DNA of 50,792 nucleotides from Thalassobacillus_A hwangdonensis. Its GTDB lineage: Bacteria > Bacillota > Bacilli > Bacillales > Halobacillaceae. Both the position numbers and the translations under genes were made by a program. The notes beneath the pieces are model-generated. The model did no database searches. It had not been told where the DNA came from and worked only from the letters and a program-made list of their open reading frames with translations. Shown piece after piece: positions 40,553-49,036 of the stretch (position 1 is its first letter; the number at the start of each line of letters is the position of its first letter). Where the stretch lies: NCBI RefSeq assembly GCF_042675915.1, contig NZ_JBHTKL010000007.1:1-50792 (forward strand). The letters run 5' to 3'.

Positions 40553-42595
40553 ATGAACCGGATATTTCGTAACACAATATTTTATTTACTTATCTTCCTC
40601 GTAGTTATCGGCGTTGTCGGTCTATTCAGAGGATCAGGTGAACCTAGTACAACCTTGACAGTAAATGAATTTTACGAAAAATTGAATAATGGTGAAATCC
40701 ATGAAATGCAAATGCAGCCTGTGAATGGGGTCATTGGCATTACTGGTAAACTGGGAAGTGAAGACGGAGAGACTTTCTCAACAAAAGTTACCAATAATGA
40801 TGAAGTCGTCTCAAATATAGAAGAAACAGCGAGAGAACAGAGCATCTTGAATGTCGAAGAGGAAGAACAGCCAAGTGCTTGGGTTTCCTTCCTGACCACG
40901 ATGATTCCGTTCATCATCATCTTCATATTGTTCTTCTTCTTGCTCAACCAGGCTCAGGGCGGCGGTAGCCGTGTCATGAACTTCGGTAAGAGTAAGGCGA
41001 AGCAATATACAGAAGAAAAGAAGAAAGTACGTTTCAAAGATGTCGCTGGTGCGGATGAAGAGAAGCAGGAGCTTGTGGAGGTCGTCGACTTCCTGAAAGA
41101 TCCACGTAAATTCTCTGCAGTTGGTGCGCGTATTCCGAAAGGTGTCCTGCTTGTAGGGCCACCGGGTACAGGTAAAACATTGCTTGCACGTGCAGTAGCC
41201 GGAGAAGCTGGTGTTCCATTCTTCTCAATCAGTGGTTCCGACTTTGTTGAAATGTTCGTCGGTGTCGGTGCATCCCGTGTACGTGACTTATTTGAAAACG
41301 CAAAGAAAAACGCTCCGTGTATCATTTTCATTGATGAGATCGATGCCGTAGGTCGTCAACGTGGTGCAGGTCTTGGTGGTGGACACGATGAGCGTGAGCA
41401 GACATTGAACCAGTTGCTTGTCGAAATGGATGGATTCGGTGTGAACGAAGGAATCATCATCATCGCGGCAACCAACCGTCCGGATATTCTTGACCCTGCC
41501 TTGTTACGTCCTGGTCGTTTTGACCGTCAGATTACGGTCGATCGTCCTGATGTCAAAGGCCGTCAGGAAGTATTGGCTGTTCATGCCAAGAACAAGCCAT
41601 TAAGTGACGATGTCGACTTGAAAACGATCGCTCTCCGTACTCCTGGCTTCTCAGGTGCGGATTTGGAAAACTTACTGAACGAAGCTGCCCTTGTAGCGGC
41701 ACGTGCAGATAAGAAGAAAGTGGATATGGACGATGTCGATGAGGCGATTGACCGAGTGATTGCCGGGCCTGCTAAGAAGAGCAGAGTCATCTCAGATAAA
41801 GAGCGTAACATCGTTGCCTACCACGAAAGTGGACACACAATCATCGGTATGGTGCTTGATGAAGCAGACATGGTCCACAAAGTTACCATCGTCCCTCGCG
41901 GACAGGCAGGTGGCTATGCGGTCATGCTTCCGAAAGAAGACCGTTACTTCATGACCAAACCGGAATTGTTTGATAAGATTACAGGATTGCTTGGTGGACG
42001 TGTAGCTGAAGAGGTCATCTTTGGCGAAGTCAGCACAGGTGCTCACAATGACTTCCAACGTGCTACAAGCATTGCGCGTAAGATGGTTACCGAATATGGT
42101 ATGAGTGATAAGCTTGGACCATTGCAATTCGGTTCCAACCAGAGCGGCCAGGTGTTCCTTGGACGTGACATCCAGAATGAACAGAATTACAGCGATCAGA
42201 TCGCTTATGATATTGATAAAGAAGTTCAGAACTTCATCAATTTCTGCTATGAGCGGGCTAAAACGATTCTTACAGAGAATCGCGATAAACTCGAGCTGGT
42301 AGCGAAAACATTGCTGGAAGTAGAAACATTGGATGCGACACAGATCAAATCCTTGTTTGAAAAAGGACGCATGCCGACTGACGAAGAGTTGGAAAAGCTT
42401 GCGAATGAAAATGCTAAATCACGCAAAGAAGAGATGAAGAAAATTGACGGCGGGTCTGAAGATCCTTCTGATGTCCGGGTGAATATCCAGTCAAAAGAAG
42501 AAACCGACGAAGACTACGAACAGCCGAAAGAAACTTCACAAGAAGAAACAACCGATGATACAACTGACGATTCTGAGAAAAAGGATCGCGAATAA
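40553..42595 (+). CDS. ftsH: ATP-dependent zinc metalloprotease FtsH
   Basis: FtsH degrades membrane and short-lived regulatory proteins and supports sporulation entry. The 680-residue protein has two membrane helices (about 8-27 and 106-127) around a small external domain, an AAA+ ATPase module with Walker A GPPGTGKT (202-209), Walker B IIFIDEID and the second region of homology, and a protease domain with the zinc motif H424-E-S-G-H428. The C-terminus ends in a long acidic, Thr-rich tail, longer than needed for catalysis. ATG 40553 follows GGAGGAGG. Confidence 0.97.
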   Translation: MNRIFRNTIFYLLIFLVVIGVVGLFRGSGEPSTTLTVNEFYEKLNNGEIHEMQMQPVNGVIGITGKLGSEDGETFSTKVTNNDEVVSNIEETAREQSILNVEEEEQPSAWVSFLTTMIPFIIIFILFFFLLNQAQGGGSRVMNFGKSKAKQYTEEKKKVRFKDVAGADEEKQELVEVVDFLKDPRKFSAVGARIPKGVLLVGPPGTGKTLLARAVAGEAGVPFFSISGSDFVEMFVGVGASRVRDLFENAKKNAPCIIFIDEIDAVGRQRGAGLGGGHDEREQTLNQLLVEMDGFGVNEGIIIIAATNRPDILDPALLRPGRFDRQITVDRPDVKGRQEVLAVHAKNKPLSDDVDLKTIALRTPGFSGADLENLLNEAALVAARADKKKVDMDDVDEAIDRVIAGPAKKSRVISDKERNIVAYHESGHTIIGMVLDEADMVHKVTIVPRGQAGGYAVMLPKEDRYFMTKPELFDKITGLLGGRVAEEVIFGEVSTGAHNDFQRATSIARKMVTEYGMSDKLGPLQFGSNQSGQVFLGRDIQNEQNYSDQIAYDIDKEVQNFINFCYERAKTILTENRDKLELVAKTLLEVETLDATQIKSLFEKGRMPTDEELEKLANENAKSRKEEMKKIDGGSEDPSDVRVNIQSKEETDEDYEQPKETSQEETTDDTTDDSEKKDRE

Positions 42596-42608
42596 ATTCA
42601 TCAATATC

Positions 42609-42647
42609 GAAGCCATGCTGCCCCAAACGCAGCGTGGCTTCTTTTTG
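42609..42647 (+). terminator. terminator of ftsH
   Basis: A 13-base stem GAAGCCATGCTGC/GCAGCGTGGCTTC (with one G-U pair) and five T residues. Confidence 0.92.
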
Positions 42648-42686
42648 TTTGAAATTAATTATGGAGCCACCACTCTAAAAATGAAA

Positions 42687-42810
42687 GGGTGTGAGCGGAG
42701 ACGGCTCGCTTTCCTGCCGGGATGACGGCAAGCCTCCTCGAGCTAACGCTCTGTGGGGTCTTACCAGTCAATCCATTGCCGCGGGAGTCTCATCGTCTCC
42801 GCTCACACCC
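42687..42810 (+). repeat. intergenic hairpin repeat, family 1, copy 2
   Basis: A 124-bp element with perfect 17-bp terminal inverted repeats (42687-42703 and 42794-42810, starting GGGTGTGAGCGG). Inside it has CGCTTTCC, AGCCTCCTCG, TGTGGGGTCTTA and CGCGGGAGTCT in the same order as the copy at 14.8-15.0 kb. No coding capacity. Confidence 0.8.
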
Positions 42811-42896
42811 GCTTAAGTTGAGATGATTGAAGTTTCAACTTTGATGAGTTTTTAACTTCATCAGCAGGAGAGGAGGGGCGTTACTCGCACATTCAT

Positions 42897-43017
42897 AGGG
42901 GGGCGGGAAATGACGAGACTCCCGCGGGAGAAGGAGCTAGGCGAGATCCCGCAGGGCAACGCCCGAGGAAGCTTGCCAGTTCCCCCGCAGGAAAGCGAGT
43001 TATTTCCCGCCACCCCT
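42897..43017 (-). repeat. intergenic hairpin repeat, family 1, copy 3 (inverted)
   Basis: The same core blocks as copies 1 and 2, but on the opposite strand (GAGACTCCCGCGGGAG near 42914, GAGATCCCGCAGGG, CGAGGAAGCT, GGAAAGCGAG). Ends pair through GGCGGGAAAT (42902-42911) and ATTTCCCGCC (43002-43011), and a further outer pair GGGCGTT/AACGCCC (42876-42882 and 43028-43034) extends the stem. It faces copy 2 across 86 bases. Confidence 0.75.
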
Positions 43018-43121
43018 GACTCACTACAACGCCCTTACATGATCTTCAAACAGAATCATTCCTTTTTTACACATTTGTGGTATCATGAAGTCGTCAAACG
43101 AATCGAAGTGGGGTTATTTTC

Positions 43122-43913
43122 ATGATTTTCGTATTAGATGTCGGAAATACAAACACCGTACTGGGTGTTTTTGTTGAGGATACATTAAAATATCATTGGC
43201 GCATCAAAACCGATCGCCACAAAACAGAAGATGAATTCGGAATGCTCATCAAATCACTGCTCGAGCATGAAGACTTGTCTTTTTCTGATATTGACGGGAT
43301 CATCATATCAACCGTAGTACCACCAATCACTTTTTCATTGGGAAGAATGGCGCATAAGTATTTCAATAAGACACCAATGATCATTGGTAGTGAAGAAGTG
43401 GAAGACGGGCTGGCGATGCAGTACCCGAACCCGAAAGAAATCGGTGCTGACCGGATCGTCAATGCTGTAGGTGCATTGGACAAGTTCGATGGGCCTCTGA
43501 TCATCATCGATTTCGGTACGGCGACTACCTTCTGCTACATAAACGACCAGAAGGAGTATGTTGGAGGAGTCATCGCGCCAGGTATCAACGTTTCGATGGA
43601 GGCGCTGTATGCAAAGGCGGCGAAGCTCCCAAAAATTGAAATCAAGAACCCAGGTAACGTCATCGGCCAAAGTACTGTCGAAGCCATGCAGTCCGGAGTA
43701 TTCTTCGGTTACGTAGGGCAGGTGGATGATGTCGTAAACCGTATGAAAGAAACCTCGGGAACGCATGCTAAAGTCATTGCAACTGGTGGTTTGGCAGCTC
43801 TAATTGCAGATGAGTCCAAAGCAATCGATGTTGTAGATCCTTATCTGACCTTGAAGGGTCTATATGTTATATATCAGAGAAATAAAGGGAAAAATGCATT
43901 TAAAGGAGATTGA
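43122..43913 (+). CDS. coaX: type III pantothenate kinase
   Basis: CoaX phosphorylates pantothenate, the first step of coenzyme A synthesis. The 263-residue protein has the ASKHA fold with DVGNTNTVLGVF at the start (phosphate loop), GADRIVNA in the middle and DFGTATTF plus GGVIAPG motifs. Type III enzymes need a monovalent cation and are not inhibited by CoA. The ribosome site is GTGGGG. It leads the coaX-hslO-yacD unit; an extended -10 (TGG-TATCAT, 43078-43086) may be its promoter. Confidence 0.95.
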   Translation: MIFVLDVGNTNTVLGVFVEDTLKYHWRIKTDRHKTEDEFGMLIKSLLEHEDLSFSDIDGIIISTVVPPITFSLGRMAHKYFNKTPMIIGSEEVEDGLAMQYPNPKEIGADRIVNAVGALDKFDGPLIIIDFGTATTFCYINDQKEYVGGVIAPGINVSMEALYAKAAKLPKIEIKNPGNVIGQSTVEAMQSGVFFGYVGQVDDVVNRMKETSGTHAKVIATGGLAALIADESKAIDVVDPYLTLKGLYVIYQRNKGKNAFKGD

Positions 43914-43919
43914 TGAACA

Positions 43920-44804
43920 ATGTCAGATTATCTAGTTCGTGCAACCGCTTTTGATGGAATGGTCCGCGCCTACGCGATCCAGTCCACAGAAACAGTGGAA
44001 GAAGCACGCCGCCGACAGGATACGTGGGCAACGGCATCGGCAGCATTAGGACGGACGTTGACAATAGGCGCAATGATGGGCTATATGATGAAAGGCGAAG
44101 ACAAGTTGACCCTTAAGGTAGAGGGGAATGGACCGCTTGGCGCAATCATTGTGGATGCAAATGCACATGGAAATGTCCGGGGATATGTGCAAAATCCACA
44201 TGTCGACTTTGAATTGAATGATAAAGGAAAGCTTGATGTTGCACGTGCAGTCGGGACAGAAGGTAATTTAAGCGTAGTGAAAGATCTTGGGCTTAAGGAT
44301 CATTTCACAGGGCAGGTCCCGATCGTATCAGGTGAAATCAGTGAAGATTTTACGTACTACTATGCTAACTCAGAGCAGGTCCCATCTGCAGTAGGTGCAG
44401 GGGTGCTTGTGAATACGGATCACTCCATCAAAGCTGCAGGAGGGTTCATCCTTCAGATGATGCCAGGAGCGGACGATGAAGCGATTACCGAAATTGAAAA
44501 CAGATTAAGCACCATCCCTCCAATTTCAAGCCTGGTAGCCGATGGCAAAACTCCAGAGGAAATTCTGTTCGAACTTCTTGGTCAGGAAAATGTGAAGGTG
44601 CTGGATACGAACGAGGTAAGTTTCAAGTGCCGCTGTTCGAAGGAACGGGTCGAAGTTGCAATTGCAAGCTTAGGGGATGAAGAAGTCCAAGCGATGATCG
44701 ATGAAGATCAGGGTGCAGAAGCGAAATGTCATTTTTGTAATGAAGTATATACATTCAATGTCGATGAATTGGAACAACTGAAAGCTGGGGATTCTCCTCA
44801 ATAA
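43920..44804 (+). CDS. hslO: redox-regulated chaperone Hsp33
   Basis: Hsp33 is activated by oxidation plus unfolding and holds denaturing proteins. The 294-residue protein has the N-terminal chaperone domain and a C-terminal redox switch with four zinc-binding cysteines C237-x-C239 and C270-x-x-C273, the canonical set. It begins 6 bases after coaX (AAAGGAGAT upstream) and is followed by yacD after 17 bases. Confidence 0.96.
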   Translation: MSDYLVRATAFDGMVRAYAIQSTETVEEARRRQDTWATASAALGRTLTIGAMMGYMMKGEDKLTLKVEGNGPLGAIIVDANAHGNVRGYVQNPHVDFELNDKGKLDVARAVGTEGNLSVVKDLGLKDHFTGQVPIVSGEISEDFTYYYANSEQVPSAVGAGVLVNTDHSIKAAGGFILQMMPGADDEAITEIENRLSTIPPISSLVADGKTPEEILFELLGQENVKVLDTNEVSFKCRCSKERVEVAIASLGDEEVQAMIDEDQGAEAKCHFCNEVYTFNVDELEQLKAGDSPQ

Positions 44805-44821
44805 TTTCTCGGGGTGGTCAA

Positions 44822-45745
44822 GTGAATCGTAAGGTATTATGGGGACTTGTTTCCCTGTTAGTCATTACAAATTTGTTGACGTTATATTTCTGGTCCGGAG
44901 AACGTTCTACCTCTCCCAAATCTTCCAAGCTTCAGGACATGGAAGTTGTGGAAGCGTCAGATGAAGTCAATGAACCTGTAGCATTGATCAATGGTGAGGA
45001 AGTATCCTATGTCGATTGGGTTTCCTCTTTGAAGCAGACGTATGGCAAGAAGACGTTGGAAGATATGGTCAATAAACAGCTCGTTTTTCAATTGGCAGAA
45101 GAACATGACCTGACACTCGAACCGAAGCTTATCGATCGGGAGCTGCATTCCATGGAAACGATGCAGGGAGTATCGGGAAAAGAAGAGCTTGAACAAAAGC
45201 AGGAACAGTGGAGAAAAGATATCGAGTATCAGTTATATTTGGAAGAAATATTGACGCGTGATGTCGAAATCGCTGAAGAAGATATAAAAAAGTATTTCGA
45301 AAAGCATAAAGACGACTATACGTTCAGTAAAACCTATCAGCTGTCCCAGATTGTAGTCAATAATAAAAAGGAAGCTGACAAAGTCTATAAAGAACTTGAA
45401 GAAGGCAGTGATTTCTCTGTGCTTGCCAGGGAATATTCTGATGAAACAAGCTCGGGTGAATTCGGAGGCTACTTAGGGTATTACTCAGAGAACACCACTT
45501 TTCTTGATAATGCCTATTTTAATGCAGCTGAAAAGCTGGAAGAGGGACAATACAGTCAACCATTTGAGGCTCCTGGCGGGTACGTGGTCATCTACTTGCA
45601 TCGAACCCTGCCTGAAGTAACGTTCACTTACGATGAATTGAAGGCACATATCCGGCGCGAACTGGCTTTGGGACACATCAGTGGTGTCGCTACAGCCGAT
45701 ATGCTCTGGGAACAAGCGGATATTGACTGGATTTATGGGGAATAG
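44822..45745 (+). CDS. yacD: YacD, PpiC-type peptidyl-prolyl isomerase/foldase
   Basis: A 307-residue membrane-anchored protein: an N-terminal helix (about 5-23), a SurA/PrsA-like helical region and a parvulin (PpiC) domain (about 160-255) with QLSQIVVNNKKEA and GGYLGYYS. There is no lipobox cysteine behind the helix, unlike PrsA, so an uncleaved anchor is more likely. It is expected to assist folding outside the membrane; the client is unknown. Start GTG with GGGGTGGTC upstream. Third gene of the coaX unit; the terminator stem includes its stop codon. Confidence 0.88.
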   Translation: MNRKVLWGLVSLLVITNLLTLYFWSGERSTSPKSSKLQDMEVVEASDEVNEPVALINGEEVSYVDWVSSLKQTYGKKTLEDMVNKQLVFQLAEEHDLTLEPKLIDRELHSMETMQGVSGKEELEQKQEQWRKDIEYQLYLEEILTRDVEIAEEDIKKYFEKHKDDYTFSKTYQLSQIVVNNKKEADKVYKELEEGSDFSVLAREYSDETSSGEFGGYLGYYSENTTFLDNAYFNAAEKLEEGQYSQPFEAPGGYVVIYLHRTLPEVTFTYDELKAHIRRELALGHISGVATADMLWEQADIDWIYGE

Positions 45746-45770
45746 AAGGCTTAACGCCTTCTATTTTTTT
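45742..45770 (+). terminator. terminator of the coaX-hslO-yacD unit
   Basis: ATAGAAGGC (45742-45750) pairs with GCCTTCTAT (45756-45764), followed by a T-run; overlaps the yacD stop codon. Confidence 0.9.
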
Positions 45771-45805
45771 CGTTGGATTAATAAGAATAACAGTGTGCGA
45801 AAAGT

Positions 45806-45834
45806 TTGACATTTCCAAAAGTAAAACGTAAATT
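45806..45834 (+). promoter_or_regulatory. cysK promoter (sigma-A)
   Basis: TTGACA (45806-45811), 17 bases, TAAATT (45829-45834). Confidence 0.65.
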
Positions 45835-45841
45835 ATAATTA

Positions 45842-45865
45842 AATCCTATTAAATCACTAGGAATT
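45842..45865. promoter_or_regulatory. CymR-like palindrome in the cysK leader
   Basis: AATCCTA (45842-45848) and TAGGAATT (45858-45865) form an inverted repeat just downstream of the -10 and before the ribosome site. CymR represses cysK in B. subtilis through AT-rich sites of this kind; the assignment is by resemblance and position. Confidence 0.45.
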
Positions 45866-45877
45866 AGGAGGGCTTTG

Positions 45878-46804
45878 ATGAGAATAGCTGATAACATTAG
45901 TGAATTGGTCGGTAAGACCCCTGTTGTGAAACTGAACAGAAGTGCAGATGAAAACAGTGCGGATATTTATTTGAAACTGGAGTACATGAACCCGGGTAGT
46001 TCCGTAAAGGATCGTATTGCACTATCCATGATCGAAGCAGGAGAAAAAGAAGGACATTTGAAAGCTGGGGACACCATCGTAGAACCGACGAGTGGTAACA
46101 CTGGTATTGGGCTTGCGATGATCGCTGCTGCAAAAGGATATAAGACGGTACTCGTCATGCCTGATACGATGAGTCAGGAACGTAGGAATCTGTTGCGTGC
46201 CTATGGTGCTGAGCTTGTTCTTACTCCTGGTAGTGAGGGGATGAAGGGCGCGATCAAGAAGGCGGCAGAGCTTCACGAGGAGCACGGCTACTTCATGCCT
46301 CAACAGTTCAATAATGAAGCAAACCCACTGATTCATGAAAAAACGACAGGACCGGAGATTGTCGAGCAGATGGGTGATCAGCTGGATGCTTTTATTTCCG
46401 GAATCGGCACGGGTGGTACAATCACTGGTGCAGGTAAGGTCTTGAAGAAGCATTATAAAGACATCAAAATCTATGCGGTAGAACCAGACGCTTCTCCTGT
46501 TCTTTCCGGAGGTCAGCCAGGCCCACATAAAATCCAGGGGATCGGTGCAGGATTCGTTCCTGGTATCCTTGATACGGGTGTATATGATGAAGTGATCCAG
46601 GTTTCGAATGAGGAAGCCTATGCATCAGCCAGGGAAGCCGCGCGCAAAGATGGTATTCTTGGTGGTGTATCTTCAGGTGCAGCGATCCATGCTGCGAAAC
46701 AAGTGGCGAAAAAGCTTGGCAAAGGGAAAAAGGTGTTGGCGGTCCTTCCAAGTAACGGTGAAAGGTATTTGTCTACACCGCTATACCAATTCGACGAAGA
46801 ATAA
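45878..46804 (+). CDS. cysK: cysteine synthase A
   Basis: O-acetylserine (thiol)-lyase makes cysteine from O-acetylserine and sulfide, with PLP. The 308-residue protein has the Schiff-base lysine K44 in SSVKDR, the phosphate-binding and substrate loop EPTSGNTGIG (about 68-77) and the glycine loop GTGGTITG. In Bacillus it also acts with CymR as a cysteine sensor. ATG 45878 lies 5-6 bases after AGGAGGG. The pab genes that follow it in B. subtilis are missing; folP comes next behind a terminator. Confidence 0.96.
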   Translation: MRIADNISELVGKTPVVKLNRSADENSADIYLKLEYMNPGSSVKDRIALSMIEAGEKEGHLKAGDTIVEPTSGNTGIGLAMIAAAKGYKTVLVMPDTMSQERRNLLRAYGAELVLTPGSEGMKGAIKKAAELHEEHGYFMPQQFNNEANPLIHEKTTGPEIVEQMGDQLDAFISGIGTGGTITGAGKVLKKHYKDIKIYAVEPDASPVLSGGQPGPHKIQGIGAGFVPGILDTGVYDEVIQVSNEEAYASAREAARKDGILGGVSSGAAIHAAKQVAKKLGKGKKVLAVLPSNGERYLSTPLYQFDEE

Positions 46805-46815
46805 CAAACGCTTAG

Positions 46816-46847
46816 AGAGTGATGTCATAATGGCATCGCTCTTTTTT
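46816..46847 (+). terminator. terminator of cysK
   Basis: AGAGTGATG (46816-46824) pairs with CATCGCTCT (46834-46842, one G-U), followed by T6. Confidence 0.85.
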
Positions 46848-46918
46848 GTGTAGAGACAATGAATCCAAACAACAGATAGTGTAAAATAGTGGAGAGTCGA
46901 AGTGCGGAGGTAATTGGA

Positions 46919-47743
46919 TTGAGACATCTATTGCATACTGATAAAAAGACATACGAGTTGGATAAACAAACACTGATCATGGGAATTCTGAACGTCACTC
47001 CCGATTCCTTTTCCGATGGTGGCAAATATAATGATCTTGACCGGGCATTGGATCAGGCTAAGAAAATGGAGCGAGACGGTGCTCACATCATTGATATTGG
47101 TGGAGAGTCGACAAGGCCTGGTCATGAACCGGTATCAGAAGAGGAAGAGATTCGGCGCGTTGTTCCAATCATTGGATATCTGTCCAAAGAGCTGAACATT
47201 CCTATATCCATCGATACGTACAAAGCTGAAGTTGCACGGCAGGCAATCGAGGCAGGTGCTTCTATCATCAATGATGTGTGGGGAGCGAAGGAAGAGCCTG
47301 AAATAGCGGAAGTGGCGGCGGAATATGGAGTCCCGATCATCTTAATGCACAATCGAACAAACAAAGATTATGTAGCCTTGATTGATGATATGAAGGAAGA
47401 TTTAAAAGAAAGCATCGCTATTGCAAAAGCTGCGTCTGTAAAGGATGAACATATTATTCTGGATCCAGGGGTAGGATTTGCGAAAACACCAGAAGATAAT
47501 TTGGTCGTCATGCGTCACCTCGATGCATTCCAGGAACTTGGCTACCCCTTGTTACTTGGAACTTCAAGAAAGTCCTTTATAGGACAAGTCCTGGATCTGC
47601 CGACAGAAGAGAGGGTGGAAGGGACGGGTGCGACGGTCTGCCTGGGTATTAGTAAAGGTGCTCATATTGTAAGGGTTCATGACGTCAAACCGATAGCAAG
47701 AATGGCTAAAATGATGGATGCTATGCTTGGGAAAGGAGAATGA
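46919..47743 (+). CDS. folP: dihydropteroate synthase
   Basis: Joins dihydropterin pyrophosphate with p-aminobenzoate in folate synthesis; the sulfonamide target. The 274-residue TIM-barrel protein shows GILNVTPDSFSDGG (22-35), GGESTRPG and GTSRKSF, all pterin or phosphate contacts. I use the TTG at 46919 because GCGGAGG sits 8 bases upstream and the family begins near there; the frame is open from a GTG at 46889 that lacks a ribosome site. It overlaps or abuts folB and leads the folate unit. Confidence 0.94.
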   Translation: MRHLLHTDKKTYELDKQTLIMGILNVTPDSFSDGGKYNDLDRALDQAKKMERDGAHIIDIGGESTRPGHEPVSEEEEIRRVVPIIGYLSKELNIPISIDTYKAEVARQAIEAGASIINDVWGAKEEPEIAEVAAEYGVPIILMHNRTNKDYVALIDDMKEDLKESIAIAKAASVKDEHIILDPGVGFAKTPEDNLVVMRHLDAFQELGYPLLLGTSRKSFIGQVLDLPTEERVEGTGATVCLGISKGAHIVRVHDVKPIARMAKMMDAMLGKGE

Positions 47744-47745
47744 GA

Positions 47746-48108
47746 GTGGATAAAATTTATGTCACACAAATGGAATTCTACGGCTACCATGGGTTATTTC
47801 CAGAAGAAAATAAGTTAGGGCAACGCTTTTACGTTGACCTTGAATTGGATATTGATTTAAAAAAGGCCGGTCGTACAGATGATATGACAGAATCGGTAGA
47901 CTATGGAGAAATCTATCAAGTAACTAAGTCTGTCGTAGAGGGAGAAGCGAAGAATCTGGTGGAAGCAGTAGCAGAAGACTTGGCTGCCAAATTGCTGGAT
48001 ACATTTGAAAAAGTGACTTTCTGCCGCGTCAAAGTAATCAAGCCGGACCCTCCAATTCCTGGCCATTATCAGTCCGTTGCCATCGAAATCTTCCGGGGAC
48101 GTGACTGA
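47746..48108 (+). CDS. folB: dihydroneopterin aldolase
   Basis: Cleaves 7,8-dihydroneopterin to 6-hydroxymethyl-dihydropterin and glycolaldehyde. The 120-residue T-fold protein has FYGYHGLFPEENKLGQRFYVD with the active-site tyrosine/histidine region, SVDYGEIY, and KPDPPIPGHYQSV near the C-terminus. GTG 47746 is preferred, being 7 bases after AAAGGAG and giving the family start MDKIYV; ATG 47740 is too close to the ribosome site. folK starts at the base after its stop. Confidence 0.94.
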   Translation: MDKIYVTQMEFYGYHGLFPEENKLGQRFYVDLELDIDLKKAGRTDDMTESVDYGEIYQVTKSVVEGEAKNLVEAVAEDLAAKLLDTFEKVTFCRVKVIKPDPPIPGHYQSVAIEIFRGRD

Positions 48109-48627
48109 ATGAATCGCGCATATATTGCCTTAGGCTCCAACATTAATCCACGTGATGAATACTTGGAGGCGGGCATAAAAGAATTACAACACCATCCTGA
48201 AGTTTCCATCACAAAGCGCTCACGAATTTACGAGACTGCACCCGTGGGCTACACGGAGCAGAACGATTTTTTGAACATGGTGATCCAAGTCAAGACGTCT
48301 CTTCCGGCGTTGAACCTGCTTGATTTATGTCAATCGATTGAACATGAATTGGGGAGGAAACGGATGATCAAGTGGGGGCCACGGACCATCGACCTTGACA
48401 TTCTAATGTACAATCAAGAACATATAGACACAGAGCGGTTAAAAATTCCCCACCCGTCCATGCACGAACGAGCATTTGTTATGGTTCCATTAGCGGAACT
48501 CGATCCAGAAGCATATATACCTGCAGTTGATACTACAGCTCAGGCAGTATTGAATACATTACCCAACCAAGAGATAGAAGGAGTTATTCCATGGCAGAAG
48601 AACAACAGCGATTGGGGAAGCGATTGA
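48109..48627 (+). CDS. folK: hydroxymethyl-dihydropterin pyrophosphokinase
   Basis: Transfers pyrophosphate from ATP to 6-hydroxymethyl-dihydropterin, giving the FolP substrate. The 172-residue protein has YIALGSNI at the start, ETAPVGYTEQNDFLN, and the signature GPRTIDLDILMY with metal-binding aspartates, then PHPSMHERAFVMVPL. It abuts folB with no gap and overlaps yazB by 37 bases. Confidence 0.95.
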   Translation: MNRAYIALGSNINPRDEYLEAGIKELQHHPEVSITKRSRIYETAPVGYTEQNDFLNMVIQVKTSLPALNLLDLCQSIEHELGRKRMIKWGPRTIDLDILMYNQEHIDTERLKIPHPSMHERAFVMVPLAELDPEAYIPAVDTTAQAVLNTLPNQEIEGVIPWQKNNSDWGSD

Positions 48628-48824
48628 AAGGCTACCGTAAATTGAAAGGCATGACGCAAGTGGACTTATCCCGCGCAACGGATATATCTGTTTCTGTCAT
48701 GGGTGAAATTGAACGTGGCGTAAGATTGCCTACTCCCGAAACCTTAGAGAAGATAGCAGAAGCTTTAGAAGTATCCATAGCTGAATTAACGATGAGAAAA
48801 GAAGAAAAAGTTATCAGCACTTAA
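48591..48824 (+). CDS. yazB: YazB, small XRE-type DNA-binding protein
   Basis: A 77-residue protein that is almost only a lambda-repressor-type helix-turn-helix (about 8-65: LGKRLKGYRKLKGMTQVDLS, then a second helix DISVSVMGEIERG). It begins within folK and so is made with the folate genes. Its target is unknown; control of the local operon is only a guess. In B. subtilis dusB (yacF) follows, but here the next gene is lysS. Confidence 0.9.
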   Translation: MAEEQQRLGKRLKGYRKLKGMTQVDLSRATDISVSVMGEIERGVRLPTPETLEKIAEALEVSIAELTMRKEEKVIST

Positions 48825-48909
48825 ACAGAAGATTGGAAGATGCGAAGATCCGTAACCCTATCGACGGGTACTTGAGTAAATGACGGAGACCTAGGATGAA
48901 CGTTCGTCG

Positions 48910-48938
48910 TTGACACATTTCATCGGATTTTCTATACT
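48910..48938 (+). promoter_or_regulatory. promoter between yazB and lysS
   Basis: TTGACA (48910-48915), 17 bases, TATACT (48933-48938); only one base away from full consensus. The expected start point (about 48945) is a few bases before a terminator hairpin. Confidence 0.75.
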
Positions 48939-48951
48939 AAGTCTAGTTATG

Positions 48952-48980
48952 CTGCCAGTAGACATGCTGGCAGTTTTTTA
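48952..48980 (+). terminator. terminator hairpin in front of lysS
   Basis: CTGCCAG (48952-48958) pairs with CTGGCAG (48967-48973), then T6. It ends the folate unit, or acts as a leader attenuator for the promoter directly upstream. Confidence 0.8.
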
Positions 48981-49036
48981 AATTAGTTCGGTAAGCAGAC
49001 ATATATAGCTTAAATTATAGAAATGGAGTGATACGA

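Noticed and set aside
42910..43125. 71-codon frame ahead of coaX
   Set aside because: It is made of the family 1 repeat sequence and the coaX promoter.
48825..49036. T-box or lysine riboswitch before lysS
   Set aside because: The region is too short and lacks the conserved motifs; only a simple terminator hairpin is present.
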